Position numbers and translations under genes: made by a program. A stretch of 64,000 nucleotides of DNA, taken from the NCBI GenBank assembly GCA_017893485.1, contig CM030367.1, positions 147,053,767-147,117,766 on the forward strand, written 5' to 3'. Source of the DNA: Hemerocallis citrina (taxonomy: Eukaryota > Streptophyta > Magnoliopsida > Asparagales > Asphodelaceae). Shown here one piece after another: positions 57,092-64,000 of the stretch; position 1 is the stretch's first letter; every line of letters begins with the position of its first letter. Below the pieces are notes generated by a model. That model ran no database searches. It was not told the origin of the DNA and was given only the letters and a program-made list of their open reading frames with translations.

Positions 57092-57792
57092 AACAAGGAA
57101 GAAATGGAGAAGCTTAGGAGGAGAATGAAATGGAGTTTGAAAATGAAGTGAGGTGAGAATGGGAGGGGTTATAAGGGCCGGCCTTGGAGGGGTGGGTGTG
57201 GGGTGGATGGTGGTGAGGTGTATGGTTGAGATGGAGAGTAGAATGGGTGAAGGGATGAAGGGTGGGATGGGTGCCAACACATCCTAGTTAGAAGCATCTT
57301 GGAAACTTCCTTGAAGCTCCTAGGAAATTTCCTTCTTCATGGTCAACTATCACATGGTGAATTAATCCCACCATTGGATCTCATCAAGATCCAAGCCATG
57401 ATGTGATATTAGGGTTCCTAACCCTAGGTTAGGTCAAGGAACCCTAGGTTACCAAATTCCTATTCTAACCCTAGTGTACAAATACAATTCATATTTAATC
57501 CAAGCACTAGCCTTAAATGAAAGTAACCCATATATTAAAATCTATAAAATATAGGCTTTGTAGAAATTATAGCTTCCTCCCGACAATTGTCTGGTCGAAA
57601 CAATCAGGACGAAACTACAGTTTAATTGAGAAAATATCCCGAGTTTATCTCATCGGGTTCAGAACAGCTCGTATGTCTGAAATTCCTCAATTTAACTGAT
57701 AATTTCTAGAAAAATTGTAATCGTGTACAATACTTAGTCAATGCACGGGTTACAGTGCAAAATAGCCATATGCTATTTTGCGGGGTATTACA
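53584..57792 (-). mobile_element. Solo LTR, 4,209 bp, TSD ggtac
   Basis: TGTAACGCCCCCGGATCC to TTTGCGGGGTATTACA with a perfect 5-bp TSD. No gag or pol. Contains the shared LTR phrases (catcccatactacatgtgcc near 54246, gggatttgaaccctcgc near 54294) found in the other solo LTRs. A weak TATA (RC of TTATAA, 57169) suggests minus sense. (AT)n at 57040-57088. Confidence 0.88.
57040..57088. repeat. (AT)n microsatellite
   Basis: About 48 bases of pure AT. Confidence 0.95.
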
Positions 57793-57797
57793 GGTAC

Positions 57798-58753
57798 TCT
57801 TAATTTAAGACCAAAAATTTTGACCCCTTATCCCCAAACTTAAATATCACATTGTCCTCAATGGAAAAAGAAAAAGGAAAAAGAAAAAGAATGAGAAAAG
57901 TTAAGAATTGTTCCCTTGATTCATGTTGAAATTCTGGATGAGTGACGTTCATGATTTCACTGATATCTGGGGTTGTAGATGTCCAAATTCCCTAAAAAAA
58001 AATTTGCATTGGAAAGCTAAGATAATTTTCTTCGATCGATATTTGAAACATTTTTCAAGATTCGGACTCCATCCTGCCCAAAATCAGCCATCAATCCAGG
58101 GTCTAGAAAACAACTCTGCCTGGAACCCCCCAAACTTATGCAAGCCTACCAATGAAATCAAAATTAAAATTAAAGTATTACTAAAAGAGAAAGAAATTCT
58201 AATCGCAGTAAAAAGAAAACATGGGTTACTTCCCAAGAAGCACTAAGTTATAAGTCTTCAACCGGACGTGATAGCTGAGATGGTTATGTGAAGTCAACAT
58301 CCAACAACATAAGAATCTCTTTTCTAATAATTCTCTTCATGTGTGGAATAGGTTTTCTTTGTATATCCTGCAAACTGGATGACAACGGTTTAAGCTCGAG
58401 TTTGAGTTGTTTCTTTCTTGAAGATGTCATCTTTGATATTCTTACCTTTCTGAATTTCAGCTAAGAAGAAAGACGAATAGATGGTGTAGCTTCCAAACAC
58501 TGAACATATCCTAAAACATTTTCTTTCTCGGTTTTAAGAGTTGCTGAATTTATTAGACACACTTATACGGGTAACTTTTCAACTCCAGCCCTATCTGTCT
58601 TATCCACAATTAAATCAATTTCACTAACTTGAAAACTCGAGTGAACTTCGGCAGAGAACTCCATGGATTTAAAGAAATCAAATATTACTAGCTCATCATC
58701 AATCCTCAAAATAAGTTTTCCTTGTTGGACATCAATCAAAGCTCACTCGGTGG
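57798..58753 (-). pseudogene. Gypsy region downstream of protease, decayed
   Basis: Minus-strand pieces such as CALIDVQQGKLILRIDDEL, then LVIFDFFKSMEF and LKLELKPLSSSLQD, follow the order seen after the protease in plant gypsy polyproteins. Below 58250 non-coding: tgggttacttcccaagaagc and ccttatccccaaacttaaat. Confidence 0.6.
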
Positions 58754-59116
58754 CTAGAAAAGGTCGCCCCAAATCAACAGAATTTGTAAATTTTCCTCCA
58801 TGTCAAGTGCTATGAAATCAGTTGAAAATATGAACTTGTTTACATTTACCAAAACATCTTCAGTTATACATCTTGGGTACTTGATAGATTTGTCCGCCAA
58901 TTGTAAAGAAATTGCAGTAGGTTTTACTTCTGCAAGGCCAAGTTTCCTGAAAACCGAAAAAGGCATAAGATTAATATTTACCCCTAAATCACATAAAGCT
59001 TTATCAAAATAAGAATTTCCAATAGTACAAGGAATTATAAAATTTCCTGGATCTTTCAGTTTAGGAGGCAACTTCTTTTGTAAAATTGCACTACTCTCTT
59101 CAGTTAACATCACCAT
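58754..59116 (-). pseudogene. Gypsy aspartic protease domain
   Basis: 121-codon open frame: KLPPKLKDPGNFIIPCTIG, FDKALCDLGVNINLMPFSVF, then EVKPTAISLQLADKSIKYP and FIALDMEENLQILL. The catalytic Asp sits in ALCDLG (usual ADLGASIN, here DLGVNIN). It would cleave the Gag-Pol precursor in the particle. After ILL the expected GRPFLAT reads WGDLF through a frame change. Confidence 0.85.
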
Positions 59117-59486
59117 CGCATGCTCCTCTAACTTCTACTTGTTTGATAAAATATCCTTCAAAATTTAGCATATTTAGACATATATTCTAAAGCTTCAATA
59201 AGAGGAATATTAATATGCAATTTCTTTAAAATACTTTAAAATTTAGAGAATTGATTATTTAGATTATTCATTTTAAGTCTTGCGGAAAAGGAATCGGTGG
59301 ATCATAAGGTGAATTAGGAACAGTTGTAGAATTAAACTCCCTGAAAACTGTGAGGTTTGAAGCTCCTTTAATCTTCTTAGAATTCCCAACATGGTTGGTG
59401 GCTCCTGTTGCGTTTTTTCCTAAAAAATTGGCTCAAACTCAACTTGATTTTTAACCATATTTTGTTTGGCAGTTTGTGCTTGTGGC
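59117..59486 (-). pseudogene. Gypsy gag C-terminal linker
   Basis: Minus-strand EQPQAQTAKQNMVKNQVEFE and later PYDPPIPFPQ in shifted frames resemble the Gag-protease linker of plant gypsy elements. Several frame breaks. Confidence 0.6.
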
Positions 59487-59491
59487 TGCTC
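59487..59491. repeat. Candidate TSD tgctc, left
   Basis: tgctc recurs at 63000-63004. Three bases (aat) separate this copy from the TGTTCACCC start, so the left border is not exact. Confidence 0.55.
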
Positions 59492-59969
59492 AATTGTTCA
59501 CCCACTTCTTAGTGTTATTGCTTTGACATGCTCTATAACCCATGTTTTCCATTTTGTATATTTTTGGGTGTGTTTTTCTTTTTGTGTATTTCTTCCCATT
59601 TTATTCCTTTTTGGAACGTATATTGGATCTTTATTTTCAATATATTCATTTAATTAAATTTTCGTCTTCTTATTTGAGTTTCTTGATTCTATTATCTCCT
59701 ATTGTTTCGCCTCTGATTGTTCGAGCTATTGTTTTGAGCCCTATTCTATAATTATTCATGTCATATTTTGGTTTTCTTATTTTTATTTTGTTCTATTCTG
59801 ATCTTTTTAAACCCCAATATAAACTCCAATATCCATTAATACCTTGTTTCCAATCACCAAACCCATTTGCTTAACACCCCAAAACCATATAACCAGCTTA
59901 TTAGATACCCTACCCGAAATACCCAGCCGTCACCACCTATCACCTAACCCTAACTTCATCTCTATACCG

Positions 59970-59977
59970 TATATAAC
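59970..59977 (+). promoter_or_regulatory. TATA box of solo LTR
   Basis: TATATAAC followed by cctaagcccttgttcactcc. Confidence 0.5.
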
Positions 59978-62039
59978 CCTAAGCCCTTGTTCACTCCATT
60001 CACCCTCTAACCCTTCCGCCGTCTTCTACCTTCCCCCTGTGCACCTTCTCCCGCTCCTCGCCATCCCCTGCGACCTCCCTCTCGGCCCTTCAGCACCCTC
60101 ATGACCCCCCTGTCCTTCTCCTCTCGTCTGGCAGTGACGCGCCGCCTGCCTCCTCCTGCAGCGATGTGCACCCCTGTACCGTGCCCCTCCTCTCGGCGAC
60201 TGTGCTGACAGCAACATCACGTAACCTGCACCCAGCTGTAGCGCCGCCCTGGTCTCCTCTCGTCGCACCTCCAAACCAAAGTCAGAGACTGCACCCCATC
60301 TGCAGTCCCTGACCGTCTTCAGCCAAAATCCCCGTGCACCGCCGTCCGTTCCCCATGCATCTTGGTTCCTCTCTCCCCCTCTCGTGTGTGTGTGCGTGTT
60401 CGGCTCGTGGTTCGTGAGTTTTGTGTTCGTAGTGATTCGTGATTTGTTTGTGAGTTCGTGCCCGGAAATTCGTTCCCGTTAGTCTTGATTTTGTGCCGTT
60501 CCCCTCGTCGTCTCTCAGGCAAGTAAGTTGTATTCTTTTTTTTGTGTAATACAAGTACTAAAAACCATCTGTAGTGTAATTGTGTTCTAGAGATAATTCT
60601 TGTGCAAAACCCCTGTTATATGTTGTCTCTATTGTGTCGACCCACCCGTAGTTGCCTCATTACACACATGACATGAAATAACTTAGGGATGACCACTTCT
60701 TGTCGTATACATGCATGTTGTTAGTGATTCGTGACTTGTTGTATGATCTTGTATGCTTGATGTGTTGATGTAGTATAACTTGTTGTAGACTTGCTAAATA
60801 CCCTATACCATGGTTCTTGGATATCTAGTACACCATATTACATGTTTGGATACATTTTGGATGAGTTTCATATGATCTAGTTGATTTTGTGCATGAAGAA
60901 TATTTTTTCATTTTGTCGATTCCCCATTTTTTATCAGTAATTTAGACCCTATTAAGGTCAGTATATAAAAACTATTTGTGAATATGAATTATAGTTAATT
61001 CTGTCTACTTTCCATAATTTCTGACAGTTCTCAATTTCGATTTATGAGTTGCAAGTTATGGCTATTTTACTACAGATGTGTAGAAAATTCCAGATCCAGT
61101 TTTATACGAATTCTGTATGGTAATTTATTTTTCTACTGATTCTAATGATAATATTTTGATCCAATATTTTGCTGAGTACAACTAGACTTGATTGGGATCA
61201 ATCCCTAATTTTTGTGGATTTAATTGATAACTTTTACAAACTATTCTATGCTTGCAAACAACTACTATACATGCAGAATTTTCACATTGTTCAGGAAAGA
61301 TACATAATTACGGCCTGAATCTATTTGCTGTCTATAAAAACTTTGTGAATATGAATTATATCCTACTGTATCTATTTTATCACCCTTTTGACAGATCTGG
61401 ATTTCGATTTATATTTTGTGAGATATTACTGTTTTAGCACTGCAGTGTTTATGATTCCAGATTTACAAAACTACCGTATCCTAGTATTTTCTAATTTTAC
61501 TTGACTATTCTATCTATATTGGAAAATTATGATATTTTATTTTCTGATACTAAACATACTAGGAAATACCCCAGAATTTTTGTGGATTTGATTAGTAAGT
61601 TTTCATGCTATTTTCCTGTTGATGAATACAAAATTCTGATTTCTGGTTGAACATGTTTTCTGGATACAAACTTGTTTTGAGACTTGCTTTTGTGAAGTAC
61701 CATATGACTTATATATATTTGCTGGATTCGGACAGGAGTCTATTTTCCGGATTCTTTGACGGATCCAGGTTTGCATGTTTTTTGCCACGGGAATTCCAGA
61801 ATTAGTGCGGTACTTTCTTGCTGTCCTGAACTAGAATTTTCGTTGTCCCAATTCTTCGTGTGTTGTCTTTCACCTGTGCATGTTTATTTTTTTCAACCTA
61901 AACTTGTTACTTATTTATACCATATTATTCTTGCCTTTCTTGTGACACATACATGCCTCTTTGATAATAATAATAAATAACCAAGCTGGGGTTTAAAGAA
62001 AAAGATCTAGTAGTGAAAAATACAGAAACGTGTACTCGA

Positions 62040-62410
62040 AAGGGGATCTATAGATCCTACATGATTACTTGATAATTGATACTTGAGGCTTGATACTTAA
62101 TACTTGATGCTTGATACTTGATACTTGATACTTGAGGCTTGATACTTGTTATTTGATTACTTGATACTTGTCCCTGAGTACACTGCCCTCTATGATCCAC
62201 TATGAAATCTAAAATGAAATTGTTTGAATGTAGCAACCATGGGGTAAAAACCTAGGATGCATGAAGTGCTACCTAAATAGGATTAGATACAAGACTTGAA
62301 TATAATCACTTGACACTCGACACTTGCTACTTGTTACTTGTACATTATACATGATCACTTGACACTTGTTACTTGTCATTTACATGATACTTGTTTTACT
62401 TGATACTTGT
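62040..62410. repeat. 'TTGATACT' minisatellite
   Basis: Runs of ttgatacttgatgc, cttgaggcttgatac and acttgacacttgctac, an imperfect 8-10-base unit. Confidence 0.85.
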
Positions 62411-63004
62411 TACATGCCACTTGCACTCGTTCATCTTGCTATGCTAGTTGTTCTATTTTGTTATCATGTATATTCCATGCTATGCTTATTTCCACTATTA
62501 TTCTATTCTTGTTTATCTTTCTTGTACTTGTACTTGCACTACAAGCGGCCCGTAACTTGTATTGACGGGCCTTTTTTTCTTTTCCTCTTCCTGCAATTTT
62601 GCTAAATTGCAGATTTTAGAGATCAGTTGCCAGATGGTGTAGGTGATATGAGATTCTAGTTGCTGGAGTTCTTGCTATTATTATTATTATTATTTCTTGT
62701 TGCTTATGTTGAATAATTGTACTTGATTACATAGATTATTTTGTATTGGGCAATGTGACCCAGGATTTTTGACTTGTTCAAATTTGATTTATTTGAGATT
62801 ATTAAATTTGTTTCAAATAAATTTCTGTTGGTATATTGATTCATATGTGCATGCGTGGTTGACTTCTCTTTCTTCCTACTCTGATTATTCTTGGACTTGT
62901 TGTAAAGATCCTGACAGCTAATGGATAATAAAAATCATTCGCTGGACTTAATCACGTATCCGTATTCCGTATTCTCTTTTTGGGAAGCGGGGCGTGACAT
63001 GCTC

Positions 63005-63485
63005 CTTAGGACTGGTCACGGTGTTACTGGGTAATAAACCTGATATTTTTCTGTAAGAATATTTGAAAGCTGACCAATCTGAGTCTCAAGGTTGTGAATT
63101 GAAGCCGTGTTATTTTGTATTGCCAAATATGTTTTTTGCATGTATTGCATGAATATCTCCTCAAGTGTTGGCTTCTTTTCTTGCTACGAAAATTTTTGAG
63201 GTGGTCTAATGGCCCCTTGATTTTTGTTCCAAGAAAAGCTGGGGTGATTTCTCCATCCTGGATTATACGTGTTCGAATAAGAATTTTTTTGATGTTGGAA
63301 GTTGGACACGTAATTTGCTTGATCAGAATGTGGTTGAGCAAATGGATTTTTCTCTTGGCAATCAATACTTAGCGATTTCCTACACAATGTTCACAAATAA
63401 TATTAGTTTGAATAACATTAACGTTCGCATTACCTAGTTGTTTAGATAAAAGAGCAATTTGTGCCGTCAATGTGGTAACATGATC
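63005..63485 (-). pseudogene. Gypsy gag, middle/C-terminal part
   Basis: Minus strand contains TYNPGWRNHPSFSWNKNQGA and NTASIHNLETQIGQL in shifted frames, both standard for plant gypsy gag (the Asn/Trp-rich segment before a coiled coil). Confidence 0.7.
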
Positions 63486-63488
63486 AAG

Positions 63489-63992
63489 CTAAAAAGTTCC
63501 AGCTGTTTTTCTTGGCATTGCTCTCTCGGACGACCATTGGTAATTGTTAGACGTCATTTCCTCTAAATCATAGACCGCTTGATGAGTTTTTCTCATAAGA
63601 GCTCCTCTAGCTGCTGCATCTACCATAGATCGATTTGTAACTCCCAAACCATTACAGATTGTTTGGACTTGCAGCCATTTCGGAAGTCCATGATGAGGAC
63701 ACTTTCTCAATAACTCTTTAAACCTCTCTCACACATCATACAAAGATTCATTCTCAAATTGAGTAAATGTGGTATGTCATTCCTTAACTTCGCAGTCTTT
63801 GCCGGCAAAAAATACTTTGCAAGAAATTTTTGTGCAAGTCCCTCCCAAGCAGTGATAACCCCCGGTGTTAGAGAATTTAGCCAAGCATTCGCCTTATCTC
63901 TTAGTGAAAAAGGAAAGAGTCTCAATCGAATTGCATCATCATATACTCCATTGTTCTTGAAGTGCCGCAAATTTCTAGAAAGTTTGCAATAA
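63489..63992 (-). pseudogene. Gypsy gag core (Retrotrans_gag)
   Basis: Reads RLRLFPFSLRDKANAWLNSL, then ITAWEGLAQKFLAKYFLPAK, and after a frameshift near 63710 KCPHHGLPKWLQVQTI, NRSMVDAAARGALMRKT and MTSNNYQWSSER. This is the capsid domain of Athila/Tat-like gypsy elements. The N terminus lies outside the window. Confidence 0.88.
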
Positions 63993-64000
63993 GAACATTA

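Larger units (their letters stand above)
59495..62999 (+). mobile_element. Solo-LTR-like element, about 3.5 kb, in gypsy gag
   Basis: Starts near TGTTCACCCACTTC and ends AAGCGGGGCGTGACA. It interrupts the gypsy gag, which resumes on both sides. TATATAAC at 59970 with a pyrimidine-rich leader (59990-60130) sets plus sense. No ORF with gag or pol similarity. Overlapping GC-rich ORFs at 60026-60554 are leader sequence. Ends are similar in kind to the other solo LTRs (GGGGCGTGACA against GGGGTGTTACA). Confidence 0.7.
51380..64000 (-). mobile_element. Ty3/gypsy retrotransposon, gag-protease only, split by two solo LTRs
   Basis: On the minus strand: gag (64000 to 63004, then 59486 to about 59280), aspartic protease (59116 to about 58750), decayed continuation to about 58250, and a long non-coding tail (58250-57798, 53578-51380) with tatccccaaacttaaa words on both sides of the 53584-57792 insertion. 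No RT, RNase H or integrase was seen, so the element was non-autonomous or lost them. The gag start lies beyond the window. The lower border is approximate; near 51450 gtgtcgaaccacaatgac is typical of the non-coding region of such elements. Confidence 0.75.

Noticed and set aside
60026..60554. Several 67-90-codon minus-strand frames
   Set aside because: Antisense to the GC-rich leader of the solo LTR; basic low-complexity readings without motif.

Overview
This is nuclear DNA of a flowering plant, most likely a eudicot. The evidence is AT-rich sequence made almost entirely of plant transposon families, a fragment of plastid ycf2, relics of a Fanconi-anaemia I (FANCI) gene whose split exons resemble plant homologues, and a plant-mobile-domain (PMD) gene. 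No intact ordinary host gene was found. Boundaries were set by eye from terminal motifs, target-site duplications (TSDs) and reading frames; no search was run.

Layout. 1-880: gypsy-type LTR fragment. 898-1068: plastid ycf2 fragment. 1588-16566: a decayed Ty1/copia element on the minus strand (LTR 16423-16566, PBS, gag, zinc knuckle, start of RT). Its gag is split by a stack of three solo-LTR-like insertions: 2701-15510, holding 4267-13864 (TSD taagt), holding 6524-10806 (TSD actca). 17107-26238: a FANCI-like pseudogene on the minus strand with at least eleven recognisable exon remnants, several frameshifts and stops, a 99-bp exon-edge duplication, and MITEs, foldbacks and a LINE tail in and between its exons. 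26470-30868: a 5'-truncated plus-strand L1 LINE, itself interrupted by a 724-bp hAT element.

31688-47185 is the most interesting object: a 15.5-kb Mutator-like element (MULE) with about 220-bp terminal inverted repeats and a perfect 9-bp TSD. It carries two convergent genes: a nearly intact three-exon PMD gene (plus strand) and a decayed MULE transposase (minus strand). Between the genes and in both ends lie about 20 copies of a short palindrome of the form CTCGCTTTTT/AAAAAGCGAG. A solo LTR (34804-37670, TSD gattt) and a 5.2-kb CACTA element (41821-47023, TSD gag) later jumped into it. The CACTA element carries exon pieces of two unrelated host genes, a PMT-type methyltransferase and the V-ATPase c subunit. 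Without these two insertions the MULE would be about 7.4 kb.

47195-51370: mostly unassigned DNA with GC-rich, simple-repeat and foldback segments and a 45-base G run. 51380-64000: a minus-strand Ty3/gypsy element (gag and aspartic protease recognisable, no RT or integrase seen), interrupted by solo LTRs at 53584-57792 (TSD ggtac) and about 59495-62999.

The elements form a relative time series: host gene, copia and gypsy first; MULE and LINE next; solo LTRs, hAT and CACTA last. The coding parts are decayed apart from the PMD gene.
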